Positions 34,399 through 43,020 of a DNA stretch of 64,000 nucleotides are shown one piece after another. Position 1 is the first letter of the stretch. The number at the start of each line of letters is the position of its first letter. The DNA is from Streptomyces sp. NBC_00285 (GTDB taxonomy: Bacteria > Actinomycetota > Actinomycetes > Streptomycetales > Streptomycetaceae). Under the pieces are notes generated by a model, which was given only the letters and a program-made list of their open reading frames with translations, was not told the DNA's origin and ran no database searches. The DNA lies in the NCBI RefSeq assembly GCF_036174265.1, contig NZ_CP108055.1, positions 992,001 through 1,056,000 of the forward strand, written 5' to 3'. A program made the position numbers and the translations under genes.

Positions 34399-34850
34399 GG
34401 CTGCCTCCGCTTCAGGACACGGCGGGCCGCCGTGGAGGCCAGCCACACCGCGGTGAGGGCCGCGAGCAGGGTCGCGGCGAGGTAGGCCAGGCCCGTGGCG
34501 GGCCGGCCGTGGTCGACGAGTCTCTGGATGTCGACGGCGTAGGTGGAGAAGGTGGTGAAGCCACCGAGGACGCCGGTTCCGAAGAAGGGCCGGACCAGGC
34601 GGTGGGCGGCCCACACGTCGGTGATGACCACCATGAACACTCCGATGACGGCACAGCCGACGACGTTGGTCCAGAAGGTCGCCCAGGGAAATCCGCCCGG
34701 CTGTGCGGGCCATTGGAGGGCGATGGCGTACCGGGCAGTGGCGCCGAGCGCGCCGCCGAGGGCGACCGTCGCGACGACCGGTGCCTGGCCCCGCCGGAGC
34801 GAGTGCCGTGGGGGTCCGACGGGGGCTCGCAGGCTCTCCGGAACTGTCAT
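34395..34850 (-). CDS. crcB: fluoride exporter CrcB (Fluc), second copy
   Basis: A 151-residue CrcB with an N-terminal cytoplasmic extension of about 25 residues before the first helix. It keeps [25 protein letters not shown] and [17 protein letters not shown]. It is the first gene of a three-gene operon with DUF190 and the other crcB. The leader of about 130 bp upstream was checked for a fluoride riboswitch, and none could be drawn. Confidence 0.9.
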   Translation of the reverse strand: MTVPESLRAPVGPPRHSLRRGQAPVVATVALGGALGATARYAIALQWPAQPGGFPWATFWTNVVGCAVIGVFMVVITDVWAAHRLVRPFFGTGVLGGFTTFSTYAVDIQRLVDHGRPATGLAYLAATLLAALTAVWLASTAARRVLKRRQP

Positions 34851-35019
34851 CGTTGTGTCTTCTCCTACCTGGCGGGGCCCTGGCCCACGGGGCACGCTCC
34901 ATCGCAAGTAGGGACCGTTGGCGGTGTCTTCGCCGCGGTTCGGGTACGGCGGGCCCCACCGCCGTGCCGCGAGGGTGATCGCGGCCGATGACCAGCGTAA
35001 CGCCGGGGCCCGGCGGGGG

Positions 35020-35982
35020 TCACTTCGCGGCGGGCGGCTCGCACAGCGCGATGCCGCGCTCCCAGAGGCTGCCGAGGACCAGGTGGCCGGATGCCTCGCA
35101 GACGCTGGTGACCATGCGGAAGCCGGAGCGGTGGCGGGCGAGGTGGTGGACGATCGCTCCGTCGTCGTCGACCGCGAGGGCGCCGGCGCTGCCCGTGGGG
35201 CGGAAGGGGGCGCGCACGGCCACGCGGGCGGCGGCTCGGCGTACCGGTGGGGCGGCGCGGTGCAACAGGTCGAGCGGGGGTACGCGGGGGCCGGCGAGGG
35301 AGACCCAGATGGGGCCGTCGGGTCCGCCGCGCCAGATGTTGTCGGGCATGCCGGGGAGGTTCTCGGCGAGGGCCTCCGCGCGGCCGGCCCGCGGCCCGTC
35401 GAGCCAGTAGCGGGTGAGCCGGTATGCGCCGGTCTCGGCCAGGACCAGGAAGGACTCGTCGGCGCTCGCGGCCAGGCCGTTGGCGAACTGGAGCCCCTCC
35501 AGGAGGACTTCGGGGGTGTCGTCACCGGGCGCCAGACGCAGCAGGCGGCCGGTCCCGGTGTGTTCGACGATGTCACCGAGCCACTGCTGCAGGGGATACC
35601 GGCGGCTGGAGACGGTGAAGTACACGCTGCCGTCGGACAGCGCGACGACGTTGCTGCAGAACCGCAGCCGCTCCCCCGCCACCTCGTCGGCGATGACCCG
35701 GACGGTGCCGTCCGCGAGGTCGACGCCCAGCAGTCCGCGTTCGGCGTCGCACACCAACAGGCGGCCGTCCGGGAGGAGTTCGAGGCCGAGCGGCCTGCCA
35801 CCGGTGTCGGCGAGCGTCTCGACGCTGGCCGCGAGGGGCTCCGTCAGTCCGTCGACGCGCAGGATGCGGCCGTCCTCCACTCCGGTCAGGACCCGGCCTC
35901 GCGTGTCGGCGACGACGTCCTCGGGGCCGCGGCCGCCGATCGCGACGTAGTGGCGTGGAGTCAGTGCGGTGGGGCGGTCCAT
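35020..35982 (-). CDS. SMP-30/strictosidine synthase-like beta-propeller protein
   Basis: A 320-residue six-bladed propeller protein with blade motifs [36 protein letters not shown] and [20 protein letters not shown]. The PDNI-------WVS pair is typical of the strictosidine synthase/SMP-30 group, which contains lactonases and uncharacterised hydrolases. There is no signal peptide. It follows an HTH gene by 28 bp and is probably co-transcribed with it. The substrate is unknown. Confidence 0.8.
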   Translation of the reverse strand: MDRPTALTPRHYVAIGGRGPEDVVADTRGRVLTGVEDGRILRVDGLTEPLAASVETLADTGGRPLGLELLPDGRLLVCDAERGLLGVDLADGTVRVIADEVAGERLRFCSNVVALSDGSVYFTVSSRRYPLQQWLGDIVEHTGTGRLLRLAPGDDTPEVLLEGLQFANGLAASADESFLVLAETGAYRLTRYWLDGPRAGRAEALAENLPGMPDNIWRGGPDGPIWVSLAGPRVPPLDLLHRAAPPVRRAAARVAVRAPFRPTGSAGALAVDDDGAIVHHLARHRSGFRMVTSVCEASGHLVLGSLWERGIALCEPPAAK

Positions 35983-36010
35983 GCGGCGCCTGTCCTTCCG
36001 TAGCGGATCG

Positions 36011-36298
36011 CTACCAGCCCTTCTCGAACATGCGCGCCACCTCGGCGATGCGCATCTCGTCACGACGGTAGTACGTGCGCCACCGGATTCTCCTGGTGCG
36101 CAGCAGCCCGATGTTCACGAGGAGGCCGAGGTGGGTCGCCGCGACCGAGCGGGGCACACCGAGTTTGCCCGCGACGGCGCGGGCGGTGACTCCGTCCTCG
36201 GCGGCGTCGATGTGGCGCCGCGACGGGAAGTTGGCGGCCGGGTCCTTCAGCCACTCCAGGATGGCCAGGCGCCTGTCACCGATGGGAGTTCTCAGCAT
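36011..36298 (-). CDS. ArsR-like winged-helix regulator
   Basis: A 95-residue winged-helix protein. RRLAILEWLKDPAANFPSRR is the start, AVAGKLGVPRSVAATHLGLL the recognition helix region, and RIRWRTYYRRDEMRIAEVAR the wing and last helix. There are no metal-binding cysteines. GGAGGGG precedes the ATG. It lies directly before the SMP-30 gene and probably controls it. Confidence 0.75.
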   Translation of the reverse strand: MLRTPIGDRRLAILEWLKDPAANFPSRRHIDAAEDGVTARAVAGKLGVPRSVAATHLGLLVNIGLLRTRRIRWRTYYRRDEMRIAEVARMFEKGW

Positions 36299-36523
36299 CA
36301 CGCGCCCCTCCGTCCGAGCCTCCGGCAACCGCGTGTGTGCCCACTGTCCCGCAGCCGGAGCCGCCCTGTCCCCAAGTCACCGAGCTTGTCCGATATCAAA
36401 CTCCTCTGCGCCAAAGGGCCGTTCGGCGCGTACGGCAGACGGGAGGGGAAAGCTACGCCGGCCCGGGGAGGTGGGGCCCCCTCCGCCCGCGGCTCGTGGT
36501 CTCGCGGGCGGAGGGGAGTCGGT

Positions 36524-38545
36524 TCAGCCGTCGAGTCGTACGACCCGAACGGCGCCCGCCGGGACGGCGAGGCCGCCCGTCGCGCGTTCGCCGGTGAGCA
36601 GTTCGGTGCCGTCGTCGTCCAGGGTCACCTTGGCCTCGGCGGCGGTGTGGTTGACGACGAAGACGTAGGAACCGGACTCCCCGCTCCGCCTGACGACCTC
36701 GACGTCGTGGGGCAGGTCGGCGCGCGAGGGGAGCCGGGCGTCCTCGGCGGCCCAGCCCAGCAGCGCGTCGAGTCCCTGGGCGGCCAGCCGGGTGGAGACG
36801 TACCAGGCGGCGCCCTCCCCGTGGCGGTGCCGGGTGACGGCGGGGTGGCCCTCGGTGAGGCCGTCGGCGTACGTCCACACGGTCTCGGCGCCGTGCGGGA
36901 CCACGAACTCGGTCCACACGTCGCCGGTGAGCTCGGAGCCGTCGGGGCCGGTGATCCGCACCTGCTGGTCCGGCAGCAGCGGCGAGAACTCCTCGACGGT
37001 CAGGCCGAGGACGTCACGCAGCGCGCCCGGGCAGGCGCCCTCGTGCACGGCGTCGTGCTCGTCGACGATGCCGGAGAAGTACGACACCACGAGGGTGCCG
37101 CCGCTCGCCACGTACTCCCGGAGGTTGTTCCCGGCCGCCTCCGTCATCAGGTAGAGGGCCGGTACGACGACAAGGGGATAGGCCGACAAGTCGGCTTCCG
37201 GGTGGGCGAAGTCGACCGTGAGGTGACGGTCGTAGAGGGCCTCGTAGAAGGCGTCGGCACGCTCACGCGCGTCGTGGTCCTCGCTGGGCCGCCAGTCGAG
37301 GTTCTGCGCCCACCAGGAGTGCCAGTCCCACAGGACGGCGACGTCCGCCTGGGTGCGCGTGCCGCGGATGGTGCTCAACGAGTCCAGGGAGGCGCCCAGT
37401 TCGACGACCTCGCGCCACACGCGTGTGTCGGTGCCGCCGTGCGGAACCATCGCCGAGTGGAACTTCTCGGCGCCGCGCCGGGACTGACGCCACTGGAAGA
37501 ACATGGCTCCCTCGGAGCCGCGGGCCACGTGGGCGAGGGAGTTGCGGGCCATCTGGCCGGGTGCCTTGGCGGGATTGCGGGGCTGCCAGTTGACACCTGA
37601 GGTGGAGTGCTCCAGCAGGATCCAGGGGGCGCCGCCCGCGACCGAGCGGGTGAGGTCGGCGGCCATCGCGAGGTTGACGTGGGTACGGCGGCCGTCGGTG
37701 ATGAGGTAGTGGTCGTTGGTGACGATGTCGACCTCGCGGCCCCAGGCCCAGTAGTCGACGGAGTCGCACTGGCTGAGCGCGGTCATGAAGTTGGTGGTGA
37801 CGGGGATGCCCGGGGAGAGGTGGTGCAGGATGTCCCGCTCCCTACGGAAGTTCTCGCGCATCGTCGCGTCGGCGAACCGCTTGTAGTCCAGCGCCTGGCC
37901 GGGGTTGCCGACGGTGGCCGCGGTGCGCGGCGGGTCGATCTGCTCGAAGCCGGTGTAGCGCTGACCCCAGAAGGCGGTGCCCCAGGCCTCGTTGACGCCG
38001 TCGACGCTGCCGTACGCCGTCTCCAGCCAGCGGCGGAAGTGGGCGGCGCAGGAGTCGCAGTAGCAGGCGGAGACGGGGACGCCGTACTCGTTGTGCACGT
38101 GCCACATCGCGAGGGCCGGGTGGTCGGCGTAGCGCTCGGCGAGCTTGGTCGTGATGTTCGCGGCGGCCGCGCGGTAGTCGGCGCTGCTGTGGCAGATGGC
38201 GCCGCGTGAGCCGAACGCGAGGCGGGTGCCGTCGGCGGTGACGGGCAGTGCGTCGGGGTGGGCGCGGTAGAACCAGGCGGGCGGGACGACGGTGGGCGTA
38301 CCGAGGTCGACGCGGACGCCGTTGTCGTGCAGCAGGCCGATGATCCGGTCCAGCCAGCCGAAGTCGTACACACCGGGCTCCGGCTCCAGGAGGGCCCAGG
38401 AGAAGATGCCCACGCTGACCATGGTGACCCCGGCCTCGCGCATCAGCCGTACGTCCTCGTCCCAGACGCTCTCCGGCCACTGCTCCGGGTTGTAGTCCCC
38501 GCCGAAGGCAAGTCTGGTGAGGCCCTTGGGGGTGGTCTCCGGCAT
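36524..38545 (-). CDS. GH42 beta-galactosidase
   Basis: A 673-residue intracellular glycosidase. The TIM barrel begins FGGDYNPEQWPESVWDEDV; HVHNEYGVPVSACYCDSCAA holds the acid/base glutamate and a zinc-binding cysteine cluster; LLEHSTSGVNWQPRN holds the nucleophile. Trimerisation and C-terminal beta domains follow. It hydrolyses beta-galactosides, in Streptomyces often galacto-oligosaccharides or arabinogalactan fragments. GGGAGAG precedes the ATG. A LacI-type gene is divergent from the shared 204-bp promoter region and likely represses it. Confidence 0.92.
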   Translation of the reverse strand: MPETTPKGLTRLAFGGDYNPEQWPESVWDEDVRLMREAGVTMVSVGIFSWALLEPEPGVYDFGWLDRIIGLLHDNGVRVDLGTPTVVPPAWFYRAHPDALPVTADGTRLAFGSRGAICHSSADYRAAAANITTKLAERYADHPALAMWHVHNEYGVPVSACYCDSCAAHFRRWLETAYGSVDGVNEAWGTAFWGQRYTGFEQIDPPRTAATVGNPGQALDYKRFADATMRENFRRERDILHHLSPGIPVTTNFMTALSQCDSVDYWAWGREVDIVTNDHYLITDGRRTHVNLAMAADLTRSVAGGAPWILLEHSTSGVNWQPRNPAKAPGQMARNSLAHVARGSEGAMFFQWRQSRRGAEKFHSAMVPHGGTDTRVWREVVELGASLDSLSTIRGTRTQADVAVLWDWHSWWAQNLDWRPSEDHDARERADAFYEALYDRHLTVDFAHPEADLSAYPLVVVPALYLMTEAAGNNLREYVASGGTLVVSYFSGIVDEHDAVHEGACPGALRDVLGLTVEEFSPLLPDQQVRITGPDGSELTGDVWTEFVVPHGAETVWTYADGLTEGHPAVTRHRHGEGAAWYVSTRLAAQGLDALLGWAAEDARLPSRADLPHDVEVVRRSGESGSYVFVVNHTAAEAKVTLDDDGTELLTGERATGGLAVPAGAVRVVRLDG

Positions 38546-38657
38546 GGGTCTCTCCCGTATCGACTGTTTGGGAACGTGCACACACTGCTTGAGCGGTTCG
38601 CGGCCCAAGGTAACCCCATGTGAGGGGCGCTTGCCAAGTGTTCGACATCAGCATTTG

Positions 38658-38673
38658 CTGTGCACGATCACAG
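38658..38673. promoter_or_regulatory. inverted repeat between GH42 and LacI genes
   Basis: CTGTG-CACGAT-CACAG is a 16-bp dyad 76 bp upstream of the LacI start and 112 bp upstream of the GH42 start. A GTGCAC core also occurs at 38576-38581. Either is a candidate operator for the LacI protein; the usual GAGCGCTC-type LacI core is not present. Confidence 0.4.
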
Positions 38674-38736
38674 AACGGGCACACCCTGGCGTAGCCTCGG
38701 GCCGTTCCGGCAGCCTCTCCCCTGGACCGCGGGGCA

Positions 38737-38742
38737 TAGAGT
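38737..38742 (+). promoter_or_regulatory. -10 element of leaderless lacI-type gene
   Basis: TAGAGT ends seven bases before the ATG at 38750 with no ribosome site between, which indicates a leaderless transcript. Confidence 0.45.
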
Positions 38743-38749
38743 CGTGACC

Positions 38750-39775
38750 ATGAACAATGCGGGGGGCCGGCGCAGGGCACCGACGATCCACGACGTGGCA
38801 CGTGAGGCCGGGGTCTCACGGGGCACCGTCTCGCGCGTGCTCAACGGCGGTCACTACGTCAGCCCCGCCGCACACGAGGCCGTCGACGCCGCCATCCGCA
38901 AGACGGGTTACGTCGTCAACCGGCATGCCCGCTCGCTGATCACCGGGCGTTCCGACTCGGTCGGATTCCTGCTCACGGAGCCGCAGGAGCGGTTCTTCGA
39001 GGACCCCAACTTCAACGTCCTGCTGCGCGGCTGCACCCAGGCGCTCGCCGCGCACGACATCCCGCTGCTGCTGATGCTGGCGGGGGCCGAGGACGAACGG
39101 CGCCGGATCAAGCGGTTCATCACGGCGGGCCACCTCGACGGCGTGCTCCTGGTGACCAGCCACTCCGCCGACCCGGTGGCCGAGGAACTGCACAAGGCGG
39201 GCGTGCCCGTCGTCCAGTGCGGCAAGCCCATGCGGTCCGGTTCGAAGGTGAGCTACGTGGCCGCGGACGACCGCGACGGCGCCCGCGACATGGTGCGCCA
39301 CCTGCTGTCACGGGGCCGCCGCCGCATCGGCATCGTGACCGGCCCGCTGAACTCGCCGGGCGGCGTCGACCGTCTCGCCGGCTACAAAGAGGTCCTCACC
39401 GAGGCGGGCGTCGGGATCGATGAGCGGCTCGTGGTCTCCGGCGACTACAGCCGGGGCAGCGGGGAGTCGGCCACCGAGCGGCTGCTCACGCAGGCCCCGG
39501 ACATGGACGCCGTGTTCGTCGCCTCCGACCTCATGGCCCTGGGCGCCCTGACCGCGCTGCGCCGTGCGGGCCGCCGGGTCCCCGAGGACGTGTCCGTGGG
39601 CGGCTTCGACGACTCCAACGCGGCCACGGAGGCCACCCCCGCCCTCACCACCATCCGCCAGCCCTACGACCGCATCAGCGCCGAGATGGTCCGGGTGCTG
39701 CTGGCCCAACTGGGCGGCGAGGATCCGGCGGCGGTGATTCTGCCGACGGAACTGGTGTGCCGGGAGTCGACGTGA
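38750..39775 (+). CDS. LacI family transcriptional regulator
   Basis: A 341-residue LacI/GalR repressor with HTH TIHDVAREAGVSRGTVSRVL, hinge helix region ARSLITGRSDSVGF, and a periplasmic-binding-protein-like core (LLLMLAGAEDERRR, FVASDLMALGALTAL, VGGFDDSNAATEATPALTTI). It is divergent from the GH42 beta-galactosidase and most likely controls it in response to a galactoside. An in-frame GTG at 38744 is possible, but the ATG fits the -10 spacing better. Confidence 0.9.
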   Translation: MNNAGGRRRAPTIHDVAREAGVSRGTVSRVLNGGHYVSPAAHEAVDAAIRKTGYVVNRHARSLITGRSDSVGFLLTEPQERFFEDPNFNVLLRGCTQALAAHDIPLLLMLAGAEDERRRIKRFITAGHLDGVLLVTSHSADPVAEELHKAGVPVVQCGKPMRSGSKVSYVAADDRDGARDMVRHLLSRGRRRIGIVTGPLNSPGGVDRLAGYKEVLTEAGVGIDERLVVSGDYSRGSGESATERLLTQAPDMDAVFVASDLMALGALTALRRAGRRVPEDVSVGGFDDSNAATEATPALTTIRQPYDRISAEMVRVLLAQLGGEDPAAVILPTELVCREST

Positions 39776-39947
39776 GCGACGGGCACGGTTGCCGGCACCG
39801 GTCCGGACCCCCAGCTGCCACGGATGCCACGCGGCGTCCTCGCGTGCGGTGAGCCGGTCAGGATCGGAGAAGCGGATCACGCCCGTCCTGGCTTAGCGTG
39901 AAACCACCGACACGGACCGTCGGGGACACCTCACCCAGGAGCACATC

Positions 39948-40298
39948 ATGACTGCCGGCCTCAAGACGATCATCTACCCCGTCAAGGACCTCGCCGCGGC
40001 GAAGACCCTCTTCAGCGCGCTGCTGGGGGTGGAGCCCTACGCGGACGAGCCGTACTACGTCGGCTTCAAGGACGCGGGGCAGGATGTCGGCCTCGACCCC
40101 AACGGGCACTCCAGGGGCATGACGGGCCCGGTGCCGTACTGGCACGTCGATGACATCCGGGCGACGCTCGCGGCGCTGGTGGCGGCGGGGGCGGAAACAC
40201 TCCAGGACGTCCAGGACGTCGGCGGCGGCAAGCTGATCGCCTTCGTCAAGGACGCGGACGGCAACCTGATCGGCGTGACGCAGGATCCTGCCGCCTGA
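39948..40298 (+). CDS. VOC (glyoxalase-like) superfamily protein
   Basis: A 116-residue single VOC unit pair: KTIIYPVKDLAAAKTLFSAL, then GPVPYWHVDDIRATLAAL and KLIAFVKDADGNLIGVTQD. The histidine in YWHVDDI and the final GNLIG are the typical positions. VOC proteins include glyoxalases, dioxygenases and resistance proteins; which one this is cannot be told. AGGAGCACATC before the ATG is a strong ribosome site. It stands alone. Confidence 0.8.
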   Translation: MTAGLKTIIYPVKDLAAAKTLFSALLGVEPYADEPYYVGFKDAGQDVGLDPNGHSRGMTGPVPYWHVDDIRATLAALVAAGAETLQDVQDVGGGKLIAFVKDADGNLIGVTQDPAA

Positions 40299-40370
40299 CC
40301 CGATAGGGCGCCCAGCGCGCACCGGATTCGTCACCGCGCACCGGCGTTCGTCACCGGGTGCCCACCCTCG

Positions 40371-40514
40371 CGGGCGCTGTTCTGGACTCACGTGAACACC
40401 TACGGCGGGTTCGAGCTGGACATGAACAGCCGCCTCGTTCTGGACCTGTCCCTCCGGACGACGGTGCCCGGCCCGCGCATCCCGCAGGGAGAGACCGCCG
40501 CAGCCCCGGCATGA
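40371..40514 (+). pseudogene. transposase C-terminal remnant (possibly Tn3-type)
   Basis: One plus-strand frame reads LFWTHVNTYGGFELDMNSRL, then LVLDLSLRTTVPG and ends at TGA 40512-40514. The H-V-N-Y-G-F-E-L-D-M pattern resembles the extreme C-terminus of Tn3-family transposases as I remember them. No upstream part exists. The rest of the 377-bp gap (40299-40675) shows no gene. Confidence 0.35.
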
Positions 40515-40675
40515 CGCCTCGGGCCCTGGGTCTGACCGGATCCCGAGGGGCCTCGGCCTCGTCCCATGTGAACCGATCGCCACCCTCGCCCGCCCCGATG
40601 CGTTTCGGGTGGTGCCGTCCGGGTGGTCAGTTGCGGTGTTCGCGGGCGATCATGCCCCCTCGCGTGGCCCGTCGT

Positions 40676-41635
40676 TCAGTCGGGTGTCTCGGTCGAGTCG
40701 GCGTGTTCGGAGTCGTTGGCCGGCGCGGACCGCTCGATGGCGTCGTTGGCCGTGGCCCAGCTGGCCAGCAGGTTCAGTGCGTCCTGCGAGGGTGAGTGCG
40801 GCTCGGCGGTGTAGGTGAGGAGGAACTGGCTGGGGCCGTCGGGGAGCGGGAAGGTTTCGAAGGGCAGGTCGAGGTCGCCGACGACCGGGTGGTGGAGGAG
40901 CTTCACGCCCGTGGTGTGCATCCGGACGTTGTGGGCCGCCCAGCGCTGACGGAATTCCTCGCTGCGGGTGGACAGCTCCCCGATCAGGTCCGTCAGGCGT
41001 CGGTCATAGAGGTCGCGGCCGGCCTCGGCGCGCAGCATGGCGACCGTGTCGCCCGCGACTTCGTCCCAGCGGCGGAAGAACTCGGTCGCGTGCGGGCTGA
41101 GGAAGACGAACCGGGCGTTGTTCGGCGGCCGTGCCGGGTCGGCGTAGACGGGCGAGAACAGGGCGCGCCCGAGGTGGTTGGCGGCCAGGATGTCCCCGCG
41201 TCCGCCGAGGATGAACGCGGGTGTGCCGCTCATCGAGTCCAGGACGCGCTGCACCGTGGGCCGGACACGCTGCTGGGCCGGGCGGCGGCGTGGCGGGCGG
41301 GTCGTGCCGGCCCCGCGCAGGAGGTCGAGCAGGTGCATGCGTTCGGCCTCGTCGAGCTGAAGTGCTTGCGCGATGCCGTCGATGACGCTCTCGGAGACTC
41401 CGGTGGCGTTGCCGCGCTCCAGCCGGGTGTAGTACTCGCTGGAGATGCCCGCGAGGAGGGCGACTTCCTCGCGGCGCAGCCCGGTGACCCGTCGGCGCTC
41501 TCCGCCGTACAGGGGCAGTCCGGCCTGCTCGGGGGTGACCCTGGCCCGTCGCGTGCCGAGGAATTCCCGGATCTCCGCTCGGAAATCATCGCGCATGTCG
41601 CGGTTTGTGCCGTTGGGGTCGTTTCTGCCTGCCAT
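40676..41635 (-). CDS. XRE/MmyB-type transcriptional regulator
   Basis: A 319-residue regulator with an N-terminal HTH (EQAGLPLYGGERRRVTGLRR then EEVALLAGISSEYYTRLERG) and a C-terminal MmyB-like PAS ligand-binding domain (PAFILGGRGDILAANHLGRA, FETFPLPDGPSQFLLTYTAE). This layout is abundant in Streptomyces and is linked to control of adjacent oxidoreductases by fatty-acid-like ligands. It is divergent from an SDR gene, with 245 bp between. The ATG at 41635 is 7 bases after TAGAGT; an ATG 39 bases on is the alternative. Confidence 0.87.
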   Translation of the reverse strand: MAGRNDPNGTNRDMRDDFRAEIREFLGTRRARVTPEQAGLPLYGGERRRVTGLRREEVALLAGISSEYYTRLERGNATGVSESVIDGIAQALQLDEAERMHLLDLLRGAGTTRPPRRRPAQQRVRPTVQRVLDSMSGTPAFILGGRGDILAANHLGRALFSPVYADPARPPNNARFVFLSPHATEFFRRWDEVAGDTVAMLRAEAGRDLYDRRLTDLIGELSTRSEEFRQRWAAHNVRMHTTGVKLLHHPVVGDLDLPFETFPLPDGPSQFLLTYTAEPHSPSQDALNLLASWATANDAIERSAPANDSEHADSTETPD

Positions 41636-41880
41636 GCGCTTCACTCTACGAGCGCATCCGCCGGGTTGGGGGTCCCTGTCAGTGACCCCCTCATCAGGGA
41701 CTCCCACCCTCGCGTGACAGCCGGTTTTGTTGGTGGTGCACCGCCCACAGCGGTGTCAACCGTCCAGACAGACGGTGCTCGTGCCGCCGGTCCCAGCCCC
41801 CTCCGAGGCGCCGTCGGTGCGGCATGCATCACCCCCGCACACAGCGGGTGCCGGAGCACGGCGCCCGAAAGGAAGCCCTC

Positions 41881-42726
41881 ATGAGCAAGGTCATTCTCGT
41901 CACCGGTGCCGGACGCGGTCTGGGCACGGACATCGCCCGCGAGGCCCTCGCCGCCGGCCACCAGGTCGTCGCCACCGGCCGCCGCCCCGCAGAGGTCGAG
42001 AAGACCCTGGGCGGGCCGCAGGACAATCTGCTGGTCACCCGGCTCGATGTCACCAGCCTGGAGGACGCCGAGGCCGCCGCGCAGGCCGCCGTCGACCGCT
42101 TCGGACGCATCGACGTCCTGATCAACAACGCCGGGAACCTCTTCACCGGCTACTTCGAGGAGATCTCGCCCGCGCAGATGCGCCGGCAGTTCGAGACCAA
42201 CCTCTTCGGCCCGATGAACGTCACCCGCGCCGTCCTGCCGATCATGCGGAAGCAGCGCGCCGGCCACGTCATCACGATCACCTCGACCGCCGGACTGGTC
42301 GGCATGGAGTTCACCTCCGCCTACGCCGCCTCCAAGTTCGCTGAAGAGGGCTGGATGGAGTCCCTGCGCTACGACGTCGAGCCGTACAACATCCACACCA
42401 CGATCGTGGAGCCCGGCTACTTCCGCACCGAACTCCTCGTGGACGGCTCCACCATCTGGCCCGAGCTGTCCATCGACGACTACGCCCCGCGCACCGCCCC
42501 CCGGATCGAGGGCATGAAGAGCATGAACGGCCAACAGCCCGGCGACCCCGCCAAGCTCGCCCGCGCCCTGCTCACCGTTGCCGGCCAGGAGAAGCCGCTG
42601 CTGCGCTTCGTCGCCGGTGCCGACGCCATCGAGGCCGCCGAGGCCAAGGCGAAGGGGCTCCTCGCCCAGGCCGACGCCTCCCGCGAACTGGGCGGCGCCC
42701 TGGCCTACGACGACGCCCACGCCTGA
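41881..42726 (+). CDS. short-chain dehydrogenase/reductase
   Basis: A 281-residue classical SDR. LVTGAGRGLGTDIA is the TGxxxGxG cofactor motif, INNAGNLFTGYFEEI the NNAG motif, and STAGLVGMEFTSAYAASK the Ser-Tyr-Lys catalytic triad. GRRP after the second strand favours NADP(H). AAAGGAAG precedes the ATG. Together with the aldo-keto reductase beyond the IS element it was probably a reductase operon controlled by the divergent XRE protein. The substrate is unknown. Confidence 0.87.
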   Translation: MSKVILVTGAGRGLGTDIAREALAAGHQVVATGRRPAEVEKTLGGPQDNLLVTRLDVTSLEDAEAAAQAAVDRFGRIDVLINNAGNLFTGYFEEISPAQMRRQFETNLFGPMNVTRAVLPIMRKQRAGHVITITSTAGLVGMEFTSAYAASKFAEEGWMESLRYDVEPYNIHTTIVEPGYFRTELLVDGSTIWPELSIDDYAPRTAPRIEGMKSMNGQQPGDPAKLARALLTVAGQEKPLLRFVAGADAIEAAEAKAKGLLAQADASRELGGALAYDDAHA

Positions 42727-42897
42727 GCACCTGCCCGGCCGAGGTCGGAAGCCGCCGGGTGCACCTACGGCGCTGACCCGCTACCCGCAACGGCGCCCGC
42801 GCCGACAGCGCGCGGACCACCCAAGCACGGTCCACCGACTGGTGCCGCACCCCATTGATCACACCGGCCTGACGGCCGTCACGAAAAGGAGTACCTG

Positions 42898-43020
42898 TTG
42901 ACTTCCTCCCCCTCGTGAACGAGGGGAAGTTCCTACGGCTCGCGCCGTGGGGGTTTCTGCTTCATCGCCGACTGCCCCGTCCGGGAGGACTCCCGTTGAG
43001 GTCTTACACCAGCTCCCCAG
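42898..43020 (-). ncRNA. right-end omega RNA (reRNA) of the tnpB element, 3' part
   Basis: Family knowledge: the reRNA overlaps the 3' end of tnpB and ends at the right end of the element, followed by a guide copied from flanking DNA. Here CCCCTCG/CGAGGGG (42909-42915 and 42920-42926) forms the terminal hairpin, closely following the tnpB stop. The guide would be the minus strand from 42897 leftward (CAGGTACTCCTTTTCGTGAC). The 5' boundary is a guess. Confidence 0.45.

Noticed and set aside
34851..34990. Possible fluoride riboswitch before the crcB operon
   Set aside because: I looked for the conserved GATG...CCGCC...pseudoknot pattern on the minus strand. GC-rich hairpins exist, but the aptamer core could not be drawn, so it is not listed.
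36337..36523. Region between the HTH gene and the GH42 stop as a small gene
   Set aside because: Short frames exist on both strands, but none has a ribosome site or family match; it is probably the promoter of the HTH gene and the 3' region of the GH42 gene.
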